Origin: Euptelea pleiosperma
Lineage: Eukaryota; Streptophyta; Magnoliopsida; Ranunculales; Eupteleaceae
Assembly (NCBI GenBank): GCA_035048495.1
Contig: CM068547.1
Span: 27,163,913-27,227,912, forward strand
Direction: 5' to 3'
Length of the DNA stretch: 64,000 bases
Shown here: in pieces, positions 33,800 through 44,220 of the stretch
Position numbering within the stretch: the first letter of the stretch is position 1
Layout of the letters: each line of letters opens with the position of its first letter
Position numbers and translations under genes: made by a program
The notes under the pieces: model-generated
Told to the model about the DNA's origin: nothing
What the model saw: the letters and a program-made list of their open reading frames with translations, nothing else
Databases searched by the model: none

Positions 33800-36700
33800 T
33801 GTCATGCCCCAAATCCGGATACCCAGATACGACCCAAAAATTAGTGGATCGACTTGTATCCGAACCCAGAAGTGATCTATGAATGTCCCCTAGTAGTCCA
33901 ATTAGGTCAATTAGACTACTAAGGTTCATTCGAAAATCCACTAAGTAAACAAAAAAGTCTAGATGTAGAAAATAAATAATTAAAATAATTCAATCAATCA
34001 ACTAAATGTGGAGAGAAGGAGGTGAGAATATGCTCTCAATCAAATGACTACATGCTCGTGAAAATAAATAAGTAATGTTCTAGAACAATCAAAATAAAAG
34101 TCTTCTAAAGTGTGGGATCGACTCCCAAATCCTCGCCGATCTCTTCGAATGCACCGAAGTCTTTCAACTCAAAATCATCTCACATACCCAGCTTCTCAAA
34201 ATCTGAAAATGGTATAGATGTAGCACCGTGAGCCGAGGCCCAATAATATAATAGTATGCATGGCATGATATCATACTATACAAATTTTTTAATTAAGGTA
34301 TGCATCTCAATCGTATAATAAGGATGACATGAATATGATGGTGAATATAAGTGAGTACAGGATACAAATGCAACTAGTACCCATAACCACATAGGGTCTC
34401 TATCTCCTTCCCTCACTGGGAGTGGTCTCATCGACCTATCTACAGGTTATAATAACGTTTGGGGCCTTTCACCCTAAGGTACCGAACCCTGATTAATTGA
34501 TAAAACTAATATAAACGTATATAATATACTTCAACCCCGTTCTCTTATGCACCCCTTATATGAAATGACGTGATGATCATAGTATGGCAACAAGATGGTA
34601 CTAGGGTTACATGGCATAAGCACACATGTATTTAACATTTAAATAAGAATACAAAATAATAAAATAAACACATGATCATCAAGAATAATAATATGGGAAC
34701 GAACTAGGGTTAAACAACATGAATAACATTTAAACGATCACCAAAAATCACGTTTATTATCAATGAATAATATAAGTGAAAATCGCAAGAGAATCTAACA
34801 CTCTATGGCCGAACCCTATGAGAATCCATAACACAAAGTCGAACCCTAAATGGGGATCCAAGACACTTGGCCGAACCCTATGAGAGATCCAAGACACATG
34901 GGTGGGATCCCCATGCATATAAGTATAAGTCAAACCATCTAGGTTTAATAGTCAATAAGGCATGACCGAACCACCAAGGGCTTCCAAGGCCATTAATCGT
35001 CCAAAATTCAAGAAATATGTTTTTCATAGAAAATATGTTTTCTTATAAAAATCATAACTAAATAAATATAAATTAGAAAAATACAAACTCAATTGATTTA
35101 AAGACTATATTCATTGAGGTTTCTATGAAAAATAAATTTAAAAATATTTATTTCTAAAATCAAAGTTGAAATTCTTAAAGAAGTAGAATGCACAGAATCT
35201 AAAATTCTGGGTTTTGCAGAAAATGTCAGTACTTTAGAAAAATTACAACTAAATAAATACATATCCTAAAAATATAAAATTAATGGATCTAGAAAATAGA
35301 TTCATATAAGTTTATAGAAAAAATAAATAAAAAAATATTTAATTTCAAAATATCTGTGTAAATCCTTAATCAACTGGACTGTACAGAATCTGAAATTCTG
35401 GGTCTTGCAGAAAAGTCCAGCACATTGTAAAAATTATAACTGAATAAATATCATAAAAATACAAATTCAACTAATTTGGAAACTAGATTCATAGATGTAT
35501 CTATGAAAAATAATTATAAAAATATTTCGATTCAAAATATAGATTAAAATTTTTAATGAACTAGACTGTATGGAATCTGAAATTCTGGGTTTTATAAAAA
35601 AGTATAGTACCTTCAAAAATCATAACTTAATAAATAAATATCCAAAAAATACAAACTCAATGGATTTAAAAAATAGATTCATAGAAGTATCATGAAAATT
35701 AATTATAAAAATATTTAGGTTTAAAATATAGATCAAAATCTTTAATTAAATTAACCATACAGAATCTGAAATTCTGGGTTGTGAAGAAAATGACAACACC
35801 TTAGAAAAATCATAACTAAATAAATATAAATCATAAAAATACAAACTCAACTGTTTTAGAAAATACATTCATAGAGAGTTTTAGAAGAAATAATTAGAAA
35901 AATATTTAAGTTATAAAAGTACTACAAAAATTATAAAGAAATAATTATCTATTATGGGTACCAAATAAGCATGGCCAAACCCATTATGGTGGCATCAAAT
36001 AATAATCAACTCAAGAAAATATACTAAATCATGCTCAAATTAATTTATAATGAAAGAAAAGTAATAACTTGAAGAAGAACAAGCATATGATGGATCAAGC
36101 ACACTTACCTTAAAGTTTCTTGAACTTTAATGGAAATCGAAAGTTTCTTCAAATTTGAAAGTCGTTGGATCGTCTTCTATTTGGAGTATATTCTTCTATT
36201 CGGAGTCTCCGTCAATTCTCTCTTCTTACTCGAGTGTGATCGGTACCCGGATGAAGGTTTAATGAAAATTTATCTATTCTTTAATGGAGTTTGGTTTGTG
36301 AAAGCTTCTAAAGCTTTAAGATTGTCATAAATAGGTTTAGGGAAGGATTATGGTTTCTATTTTAATGAAATTCGTAACTATCAAAGGAATTGCTTTTTCA
36401 ACCATCAAAAACTCATATTTTACATTATTAATGGGTTAGAAATGGGTCCAATGCCAATATATATCAATTAGGCTTAATTTAAGAATATTATTAAGCCCAA
36501 AAGGTCTCTAGATTGGCTATACGGACCCACCCAACAATCATAACACAAATAATTATTCATTGATTCAATTAAACTATATTATATAACTTAAATGTTCATA
36601 CAACAAGGTATTGACACATGTCACATACATAAATAACAAAAAGTAGTCTAAATACATAAAAATCATAAAAAATGTTCAAAGCACCGGAAAAGTGTCAAAT

Positions 36701-37207
36701 GACATCGGAATGACCCGAAAGGTGATCCCACACTTCTATTAAATAAATAAAATATAATTAAATATTATTTTTGAAATTTATAAGAATTGTAGAAAAGTTT
36801 AAAAATTATGAAAATACTATTTTTGTTAAAATCTCCTACTAGGGTTTTCATGTCTCAGGAAAGGTTCTAAATTTCACAGGTAAGTTGGTAAGGATAAAAT
36901 AAGAATTTTTTTTGTTGTCTCGGGCTAGCAAAATAATATTTTTATAAAAGTTCTAGAATATTAGCTGGGGCAAGAAAAGTTCCCTATAAGATATGGTTCA
37001 TTATTTTTAGCAGAAATTTAACCCTAAAGAGCTAGTTTCAAAAATATCAAGTTTTTCAAAGTTATCAGAATGAAACCGAATTAAATATACATACTCAACA
37101 ATGATATTAAACCATAAAAATAATAATAGAAGTCTGAAAAAGATTTATGTTTTTATTATTAGGTGAATTTACCATAATACCTTAGAATGAAAGTTCAGGG
37201 TATTACA
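33800..37207. mobile_element. 3.4-kb solo-LTR-like insertion in the outer 3' LTR
   Basis: Begins TGTCATGCCCCAAATCCGG and ends GTTCAGGGTATTACA, the usual TG...CA form of a plant gypsy (Tekay/Del-like) LTR, judged from memory. It interrupts the outer 3' LTR, whose flanks join in register. The left flank ends ACCTC; the right begins TCGGATC, so the expected 5-bp duplication is not intact. No primer-binding site, polypurine tract or coding domain is inside, hence a solo LTR is favoured. Segment 35030-35900 is a tandem repeat of ~190 bp. The frame at 36130-36330 has no recognisable motif. Confidence 0.65.
35030..35900. repeat. ~190-bp tandem repeats within the solo LTR
   Basis: About five diverged units. 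Each has 'CATAACTAAATAAATAT', 'ATACAAACTCAA', 'GATTCATAGA' and 'GAATCTGAAATTCTGGGT'; the last recurs near 35198, 35390, 35574 and 35765. Confidence 0.85.
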
Positions 37208-37645
37208 TCGGATCTCTTCTCGGTCACCTCGGATCCCTTCTTGGCCACCTCGGATCTTAGTTGGAATCAGATGTTGGAATCGGACTCAGACTCAAATGCT
37301 GGAGTTGGACTCGGACTCAGACTCGGATGCTGATCTTGGAGTCGGACTCCTTGCATCTTAGTCGGACAGTCGGACTAGGATTATTCAACAAAAGCTACTA
37401 TAAAAGAGAAAATGAGATGTAATATGTATACAGAATTTACCTAAGTAAAATTAAGCCATTGAAGGGCTTCCCTGTGGACGTAGTCGCCGGCAAGAGACCG
37501 ACGATGAACCACGTACGTATCGTGTGCTTTTGTTTTCTATTTATACTTTAATTTAATTATATTTATTATTTATTTGACGTATGATATTATTGCTTGTGGA
37601 GGGAGGATCGGAGATTGGACGGTAATCCCGATTTTACCCCTTACA
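37208..37645 (+). repeat. Outer element 3' LTR, right portion
   Basis: Matches 29560-30009: CTCGGATC units, GACTCGGACT units, then ATCGGAGATTGGACGGTAAT and the terminal CCCCTTACA. Confidence 0.9.
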
Positions 37646-37650
37646 ACTGG

Positions 37651-37990
37651 CTCCCAATTTTTGGGTATTTTACATAATTTTAGATAAAGTGCTTGCATTC
37701 TTGCCAACAAAACTTGGGTTCAATATCCAGGCAGCATCTTCATTCACTGGCAGGCTGGTGGGGGACTCCTCGCCTTTTGTTGTGCTTCCTCAGGTAATTC
37801 TAATCCTATACACTTATATGAAAATATATATGTTGGACCTGAGGTCCATCATCCTCATTGAATCCTAACTCCATAGTGTACACGTGGGCACCAACTCATC
37901 AATCCAACATGTTCAATTGGTGGGTCTCCTCTAGGATGGGTCGCAGCCCAAAGCTAGACTGACTGGATATTTTTAAATATACTAGAGATA
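37651..37990 (+). pseudogene. ALG8 duplicate, right part (rest of exon 2 and start of intron 2)
   Basis: Continues exon 2 exactly where the left part stops at 23789. It codes '[15 protein letters not shown]'-like sequence, then a donor-like CTTCCTCAG|GTAATTC, and intron-2 sequence equivalent to 14689-14893. Here exon 2 ends Leu-Pro-Gln, where the intact gene has Leu-Pro-Arg. Beyond 37990 the match stops and U3-block sequence begins, so exons 3 and 4 are deleted. Confidence 0.9.
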
Positions 37991-38182
37991 GAACATGAAC
38001 ATGGGCATGGGATCTGGCAATCAGATGATCTCACCGGCCTAGGTGATCTCTAATGGCGAAAGTAGACAGTGGGGTCTTCAAGACCGTTCACTGTTATTCT
38101 CTTCAATTGAAAAATGGGGATTGTTAGCATGGTCCCAGGACGAGTGTAGCATCATCTTTTCAAGGTCCAAAGACTCCAAACC

Positions 38183-38584
38183 AAGGTTTAAAGGAGGCTG
38201 TTTTAACGGTTAAACGGACTGGGGCGTTACCGTTTTAACGGCCGTTATAACAGATTGAAACGGCCAGGGGCAAAAATGAAAAAAAAAGTTAAAAAAACGG
38301 AATTAAACGGAAAAAATGGCGCTGAAATTCAAATTTGAAAATTTAAAAAAAATGGAATTTAACAGAAATTAAATGAATTTTAACGGAATTAAACGGATTT
38401 AATGACTGTTTTTTTCTCAAAATTTTTCAGAATTAAACGGCTGTTTAAACAATTTTAACGGCCGTTAAAACAAAAAAAAAACTGTTTTATTAAAAAACTA
38501 TAAAACATGTTTAAACGGTTTTAACGGAAATAGGCTTGGGGCGTTACTGTTTAAACGGTTGTTACGGCCGTTTTTAAAACCATG
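38183..38584 (+). mobile_element. Mutator-type MITE of the AACGG-rich family
   Basis: A 402-bp element with ends AAGGTTTAAAGGAGGC and TTTTTAAAACCATG, flanked by perfect 9-bp duplication CTCCAAACC (38174-38182, 38585-38593). The equivalent site beside U3 copy 1 (near 18273) is empty. The interior is built almost wholly of TTTAACGG / CCGTTAAA words, so it is low complexity and self-complementary. Confidence 0.88.
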
Positions 38585-38899
38585 CTCCAAACCACCGGTG
38601 GGCATAGAGATTCCCACCACATGAATCTCAAATACTACCAAGGGTTTAAACACACGGACGCCATGCTACAGTGTAGTACAATACTAATATTTCCAAAAGT
38701 TAGATATGAAATATGGATAGATTGTATGGATGATTATGATCAGGTTGGGTCAATTTGCCGCTTAGGTGCGATGGCCCCACACCCATGTATGCCATTTCAA
38801 TGGTGAGATATCTAGTGGTTTGTTCCATGATACCCTGGTGCGTCTTAGCAAGTAAAACCTCTAAATCTAAGTTATTAGCAAGAATTAAAAGGTGGTTTT

Positions 38900-39096
38900 G
38901 GAGTCTGTCAGACAACCGAGCGACCATCTGAGCTGCCAGATGGCAAGTTGAGAACGATCCTCTACAGCCGGTGATCCACAACATGGATCCCTAGCCGTTA
39001 ATCACGCCCTGATCGAACGGTGAATTAAGGTCCTTAGAACTCTTAAGGATACAGAGGTACGAGCCTATAGAACAGACCCTGTTCAGGTAGGGTCGA
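38900..39096 (-). pseudogene. U3 snoRNA, copy 2 (decayed)
   Basis: Keeps the 3' half (box B, the box C-type segment, and box D TTGTCTGACAGACTCC) and the USE/TATA promoter. It lacks about 20 nt around the C' box (TTGATGAATTATGA): the sequence runs from CGAACGG straight to TGAATTAAGGTCC. Box B is also altered (CAGGGCGTGATT), and its 5' start reads TCGACCCTACCTGAAC with several changes. Loss of C' should abolish U3 protein binding, so this is called a pseudogene. Confidence 0.85.
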
Positions 39097-39116
39097 AGCA
39101 TGTCATGTGATTCCTA

Positions 39117-39160
39117 CCTTATAAAACCACGGTGTTTTTTATATTTGGGCGATGTGGGAC
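39117..39160 (-). promoter_or_regulatory. USE plus TATA of U3 copy 2
   Basis: GTCCCACATCG at 39150-39160 and TATAAGG at 39117-39123 on the minus strand, 26 bp apart. The promoter is better preserved than the RNA it serves. Confidence 0.8.
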
Positions 39161-40057
39161 TAAACGTGGAAAATACTGTGCCCTTGTCAACATAATGCCT
39201 CCTTTCGCCACACGGCAGATTGCTGGCAATGTTGAGGTGGCAGAACATGTGGGCCCTTTTGGTTCCTTGGCCACGTCAACTCGCACGCGTGGAGAAACTT
39301 GACGCTATCTGGAATAAGTCCGGAAAACCTGTCCCAAAATAAATGTAAAAAATTTAAAAGTGATAACGACGTTATAATGGTTTTAGCAATTGCCGTTGCA
39401 ATTCTGTTGATAACGACGTTATAATGGTCTTCGACTCATGGTTGTACAACAACACGTTGAATGACGCCCCTAAGATAACGGCATTTAGCTACTTTTTTTT
39501 TTTTCTTTTCTTTTTAAAATAAACACCTAATACACTTATGTGGGTCCCTCACCAAGCCATTTATGTATCAGGCGAGTCTCATAAAGTCAATGCCTCATAT
39601 ATTAAGGTCAAACGTGGTCCGTGTATTGCGTAATCATAATATCACGTTTCCAATACTTTGCCTTTAGGCTCTTGTATGGTGACCACAATAAAGTTTTCTA
39701 AGATAGGATTCATAAGGCTTGGGTAGGCGCGCACAACCGTAGGACTAGTCTCATCACACAGTTTCATTGTCTGAACCAGAAAAATCATCTCCTCGCATTT
39801 GTCAATTTTGAATTCAGTTGAATCTTCTTCTTCATGGTCGTTGTCGTTTTTCTCTTGGTGATCGAATTCGGTGGCTGGCAAAGGGGTAGATTGAATGGTT
39901 GAAATCGTCCATTAAGGTTAATGTTTGGACCCCATGCGTTTGAACCGTCGTGGCATTTATTTTTTTGGCTGAGGAGAACACGTGATCGTACACCCTGATT
40001 CACAAATTATGGGATCAACATTTTTTGGGGCTTTAATAAACTAAACTTAAAAGGGTT
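39161..40057. other. Upstream flank of U3 copy 2; no recognised gene
   Basis: 39180-39345 is the shared U3 upstream block; 39357-39495 matches 19400-19560. The minus-strand frame 39642-39881 (79 aa, acidic N-terminal part) looks mildly protein-like, but I recognise no family and see no supporting copy. Confidence 0.4.
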
Positions 40058-40332
40058 GTTACTCACCACTGGCATCTGGGCCCACTGACCGCATGTATGT
40101 TTAGCCCACCCCTTAGTAGACATTCATTCCAAAAATCAGCTTGTTTGATTATTTTATTTAGCCGTTGATTTTAGTACTTAAAAAATGATTGAATTCAATG
40201 GCTATAAGAATGCCTTAAAAAGTACTAAAATCTAATGGTTCAAGATTACTAATCATGGTGATTTTGGGTGTGAATATTCCACCAAGGGATGGGATAAACA
40301 TCCATGCAGTCAGTGGGCTCAGATGACAGTGG
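40058..40332. mobile_element. Foldback MITE fragment
   Basis: The left arm CCACTGGCATCTGGGCCC + ACTGACCGCATG pairs with a right arm CATGCAGTCAGTGGGC + TCAGATGACAGTGG. The core has 'AAAATCAGCTTG' and its complement, as in the window-wide foldback family. The target duplication was not identified. Confidence 0.6.
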
Positions 40333-40425
40333 TAGTCGTGCTTCCGCATTTTAGGGATAACACGACAATTTTGTGTTTGGGGCATATGATTAAGGTGTGC
40401 ATGCCATCTTTGGGTGGTGATTGAT

Positions 40426-40784
40426 GAGTAAAACTTTGATGACAGGGTGCAATATGGGCCACGTGGTGCACTCTTAGAGAACTATGACCGTACGGATGTT
40501 TTTCCAATCCGTAGACGTACAAACCAAAAATCAGCTTGATCAGTGATTTCAAACCTATAGATCTTTGAACTTCAAATGATGGTCAATAATGCTCAAATTT
40601 CCACGGATAAAATCAACCCATGAAAATAATTCCAATCCAACGCCTAGAAATCACTAATCAGTTTGAGTTTTGGTTTGTGGGTCCACATAGGGATTGGCCA
40701 AACATCCATATATACAGTTAGAGTCGTCTAAGAGAGAGCCATGTGGCTCATATTATATTGCGCCCTGTCATCAAAGTTTTACTC
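40426..40784. mobile_element. Mutator-type MITE (GAGTAAAACTTTGATGAC ends), U3-block copy 2
   Basis: 359 bp between perfect 9-bp duplications GTGATTGAT (40417-40425, 40785-40793). Ends are GAGTAAAACTTTGATGACAGGG and its inverse. Same insertion as 20335-20700. Confidence 0.88.
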
Positions 40785-40803
40785 GTGATTGATTGGTTAA
40801 AAC

Positions 40804-41615
40804 CATGGTTTTAAAAACGGCCGTTTATATGGTTTTAACGGCCGTTTAAATGGTAACACCCCAAGCCCGTTTTCGTTAAAACCGTTTAAACACGTTTTAT
40901 CGGTTTTGAAAAAAATGGCCGTTTTTTTGTTTTTACGGCCGTTAAAATTGTTTAAACAGCCGTTTAATTCTGAAAAAAAAAATTTGTGAAAAAAATGGCC
41001 GTTAAATCCGTTTAATTCCGTTAAAATCCGTTTAATTTCCGTTTAATTCCGTTTTTTTCAAAATTTTCAAATTTCAAAATTTGAATTTCAGCGCCATTTT
41101 TTCCATTAACATCCGTTAAAATCTGTTTAATTCCGTTTAATTCCATTTTTTCCCATTTTTGCCCCTGGCCGCTTCAATCCGTTTTAACGGCTGTTTAAAC
41201 CAATGTTTTCATACCCGGACCGGTCATTGAACCGGTCAAGGGACTGGGTCACTGGGTCGCCGGTTCAACCGTCGGGTGGACTGGGTCAACCCCCACATGG
41301 CAACTCTTTAGGGCCCACTAGCCCATGAATGTTTTGCCCATTCCATGGTGGACTACCCTGGGTCACTGGTTCAACCCGTGTCCAGGTCAGCCGGGTCACT
41401 GGTTCAACCGTCCGGGTCAAGTGGGTTACAAAAATTAGAACAGTTTTTTCATATATTGCTGGGTCGGGATCAACGCAACCCGGTTTTGTGGCCCGGTCAC
41501 CGGGTTACCGGTTCAACCGGCAGGGCCGGGCTGGGTTTAATAACACTGGTTTAAACGGTTTAAATGGTAACGCCCCCAGTCCGTTTAACCGTTAAAACGG
41601 CCTCCTTTAAACCTT
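40804..41615 (-). mobile_element. AACGG-family Mutator MITE with a nested element
   Basis: Ends CATGGTTTTAAAAACGG and CTCCTTTAAACCTT, with perfect 9-bp duplication GGTTAAAAC (40795-40803, 41616-41624). The homologous site beside copy 1 (about 20741-20749) is empty. It is longer than its relatives because a second element sits at about 41203-41549. Confidence 0.9.
41203..41549. mobile_element. GC-rich element nested in the MITE
   Basis: About 347 bp from CAATGTTTTCATACCCGG to TTTAATAACACTG. The ends are imperfect inverted repeats (CAATGTTTTCATACCC vs CAGTGTTATTAAACCC). Flanks GTTTAAAC on both sides suggest an 8-bp duplication, though the host is itself repetitive. Inside are GGGTCACTGG and GGTTCAACCGG words. 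No coding sequence. Confidence 0.65.
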
Positions 41616-41843
41616 GGTTAAAACTTAAAAGAAGATACAATAGAAAAAGATGCCCGTGCTTGCGTTCTTCGATTATTAAAAGATATTATCATACAGACCC
41701 AAAACAAAATACAGAAAATGTAACAAAACCCAGAACACGCAGCACTCACAATCTCTTACGGACACAAACAAACCTTAAAAAACAGACGAGCCATGTAGAA
41801 GAATTAGACGAAAGGGAATATATATACGCATCGATTTGAAGCA

Positions 41844-42281
41844 TTAGACTGGCAGGATGGGTCCTTGTGGGTGGTTGTTGTCATTCATATGTTGAGATAG
41901 ATGATCAAGCATAGTGAAGACAGCCTGCACAGGGGTTGTGTGGTGAAGCCATTGTAGCAAGCGCTCAAGCAGGTGGAGCAACGAATCCAGCCAAGGAGGG
42001 AAAATACAAAGGATGAGGTAGGCGACCCAGAAGAAGGGTTGTGGGAGAAGAAGAGAGCCTAAAATTGCTAAAGCCAACAACCCCGAGAGGGTACGCACAG
42101 CTTCAAAAGGAATGCGAGGGAATCTGGTGGAGTGGGAGAAGAAGAAGAAGACGAACAGGGAGAGGAGGGAGACTGTCATCAACAAAGGGTGGGTATCGAA
42201 GGGATTCCCAGTGTTGCCTTGGAACCTCAAGGTTAGCAGTTCCACAACAATTGGGACAACAAATCTCAAGACATCGTCCAT
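41844..42281 (-). CDS. Small three-helix membrane protein, copy 2 (unknown family)
   Basis: Single-exon 145-aa protein from MDDVLRF to GPILPV. It has the same three hydrophobic stretches as copy 1 (through FVFFFFS, LAILGSLLLP and WVAYLILCIFPPWL), the NPFDTHP motif, the HLLERLLQWLHH helix and a His/Asn-rich tail. The frame is fully open despite about 20 substitutions and a one-codon indel against copy 1, consistent with selection on the protein. A TATA-like ATAAATATACC is at about 42354-42364 (minus). The minisatellite promoter array lies upstream. Function unknown; the helices suggest a membrane location. Confidence 0.72.
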   Translation of the reverse strand: MDDVLRFVVPIVVELLTLRFQGNTGNPFDTHPLLMTVSLLSLFVFFFFSHSTRFPRIPFEAVRTLSGLLALAILGSLLLPQPFFWVAYLILCIFPPWLDSLLHLLERLLQWLHHTTPVQAVFTMLDHLSQHMNDNNHPQGPILPV

Positions 42282-42369
42282 CCTCTTTCGTCAGAGGAGC
42301 GAGCCGAACGCGAAATTGGTTTCTTAGAGTTCGGGGTATGGGCGATTGGGCGTAGGTATATTTATATGC

Positions 42370-42592
42370 TTATGATTATGAGCTTAATTATATCTGCTAG
42401 TCACTTTGTGCGCTAAAGGAAATGGGATTTTCTTTCTCCGATTGTCACTATCTGTCTTTAGCCTTTAGCAGCTAAAGGAAATGGGATTATCTTCCTCTGC
42501 TAGTCACTATCTATCTTCGTTAAAGGAAATGGGATTATCTTTCTCTGCTAGTCACTATCTGTCTTCGCTGGAAATGAGATTATCTCTTTTTG
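42370..42592. repeat. Promoter minisatellite upstream of membrane-protein copy 2
   Basis: Four or so units of 'GCTAGTCACTATCTGTCTT' + AAAGGAAATGGGATTATCTT. Resumes at 42852-42975 after a MITE that split the array. Confidence 0.85.
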
Positions 42593-42851
42593 GAGTAAAA
42601 CTTTGATGACAGGCCCTGTCATCGAAGGAGAACACAGGGCAGCAGATGATGGCACGGGGATTTGTACGGACTGACCACCTCGGCCTCACCGCCCACGTGC
42701 ACTGGTGAGTGTTTTGGCAAAAAAGCACTTGAGTACTCACCTGGGTACGTGTGTGGTGAGTCCGAGGTGCTCAGTAGTACAAATCCATGTGCCGAGATCT
42801 GCTGCCCTGTCTTCTCCTTCGATGACAGGGCCGGTCATCAAAGTTTTATTC
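42593..42851. mobile_element. 259-bp Mutator-type hairpin MITE
   Basis: Flanked by perfect 9-bp duplication CTCTTTTTG (42584-42592, 42852-42860). Ends GAGTAAAACTTTGATGAC and its inverse. The arms (about 115 bp each) pair nearly end to end, including GGGCAGCAGAT and GATTTGTACGGACTGA segments, leaving a small loop. It would form a strong hairpin if transcribed. Confidence 0.9.
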
Positions 42852-42975
42852 CTCTTTTTGCTAGTCACTATATGTCTTCATACTGACATACTATTTGTCT
42901 TAAATCCGTTGAAGGAAATGGGATTTTCTTTCTCTACTAGTCATTATCCGTCTTCGTTAAAGGAAGGGAATTTTT

Positions 42976-43954
42976 GTAGTAACCCCTATAGTTTCGTCGA
43001 TATTTGCGTTATACCCCGGCACTATCAATTTGTTGCGTTTCCCCCTTTGATCTGTCTTGTCTTTGTTGACTCAAACGGAACAGAGGGGGTGTAACTTTGT
43101 TCAGGCTTAACCGTTTACCTTTACCTTTATGTATTTATGAATTTGCCATAACAGAAGTATGTACCCTTTTAACTATTGACCCGTCATTAATGTCAATGTA
43201 TTTTCATTTTACCCCTGACCATTGTATGAGTTTGGTGGTACACTCAGATGTGTTGATGATGGACCAATAACCAATGAATGAGCCATGTGGCACACTCCTA
43301 GCTAGATACACTCTTATATACGTTGATGATAGACACTATTGAATGAGCCACATGACACACTTCTAGATACACTCTTAAATACACTGATGATGGATCATTC
43401 AATGAGGCACACTCTCAGATAGAACTGACCGTATGGATGTTTGGTCCATCCCTAAGTGAACCTACAAATGCCAAAAATAAGTCTGATAAGTGATTTTTAA
43501 GCGTAGAGTCATTTCCATGGGTTGATTTTTAACAGTGAAATTCTAGCATCATTTGAGGTACAAAGATAATGGAATGCCTCATTAATTACTTGAAACTCAA
43601 AAGAGTCCATCAATGGTTCAATCGGTGGACTATCTCATTAATCTAGGCGGCCATCAAATGCCCACTAGGCCCAAATTATCACTAGTGGTATGATCCCAAC
43701 TACCTAATAAACTAAGGGTTTATGGGAAAGAAAGTTTTCTCTACTAGTGCATTTGATTCCAGGGTGGTTAGGAACTTAGGATTATCTATTTGTGCACTGA
43801 GTCCTATATTGGATGGTCCTGATTGAGGATGACATAGCTCATCAATTGGATTTGACAGTGGTTTCGTGAAACATGCCATATGCAGGCATGTACTTTGTGA
43901 AACACGTATATGCAGGCATGTACTTTGTTGGAACCTTTGAGGATGCATTCAACA
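42976..43954. other. Spacer with local repeats
   Basis: 43215-43400 holds three diverged ~75-bp units ('GATGATGGACCA', 'GAATGAGCCA..TG.CACAC', 'AGATACACTC'). 43420-43510 is half of the CCGTATGGATGTTTGG foldback family. 43880-43925 has GCAGGCATGTACTTTGT twice. No gene was recognised. Confidence 0.55.
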
Positions 43955-44220
43955 AGAGTAAAACTTTGATGACAAGCCGATGACAGCGTGCAATATGAGT
44001 CACGTGTCAATTATTAGAGGACTTTGACTACATGTATGGTTTTTCCAATCCCTAGGTGGACATACAAACCAAAAATCAGATTGATTAGTGATTTCGAACC
44101 TTTGGATCTTTGTACCGTACCAAAGTAATGTACAATAATGCTCAAATTCCTATAGTTAAAATCAACCCATGAAAATAATTCCAATCCAACTCCTATAATC
44201 AGCCATGTCTGCAAGGTTAT
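43955..44220. mobile_element. Fragment of the GAGTAAAACTTTGATGAC foldback family
   Basis: Has the GAGTAAAACTTTGATGAC end and the core up to ATTCCAATCCAACTCC, then stops. It joins sequence (AGCCATGTCTGCAAGGTTATG) that recurs at 45578-45598, so the right end is lost. Confidence 0.6.

Larger units (their letters stand above)
23790..37645 (+). mobile_element. Nonautonomous LTR retrotransposon (likely Ty3/gypsy-type) with two nested insertions
   Basis: Starts TGTAGATACAT and ends CCCCTTACA, flanked by perfect 5-bp duplication ACTGG (23785-23789, 37646-37650) inside the ALG8 exon-2 duplicate. 5' LTR: 23790-23925 plus 29499-30009 (647 bp without the nested copia). 3' LTR: 33576-33799 plus 37208-37645 (662 bp without the nested insert). 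After the 5' LTR, TGGCGTCGTATGTGGGAA (30013-30030) resembles the primer-binding site of Tat-like gypsy elements. GAGAGGGAG (33562-33570) precedes the 3' LTR as polypurine tract. The 3.6-kb internal region has no gag or pol, only CGG-rich sequence and minisatellites, so it depended on a helper element. Confidence 0.9.

Noticed and set aside
39642..39881. 79-aa acidic minus-strand frame as a gene
   Set aside because: Mildly protein-like but with no recognised family, no duplicate and no promoter; left as unassigned.
42041..42355. Plus-strand frames opposite membrane-protein copy 2 (and 50050-50322 opposite copy 3)
   Set aside because: The minus-strand frame is conserved in three copies with protein-like features; these antisense frames are shorter and differ between copies.
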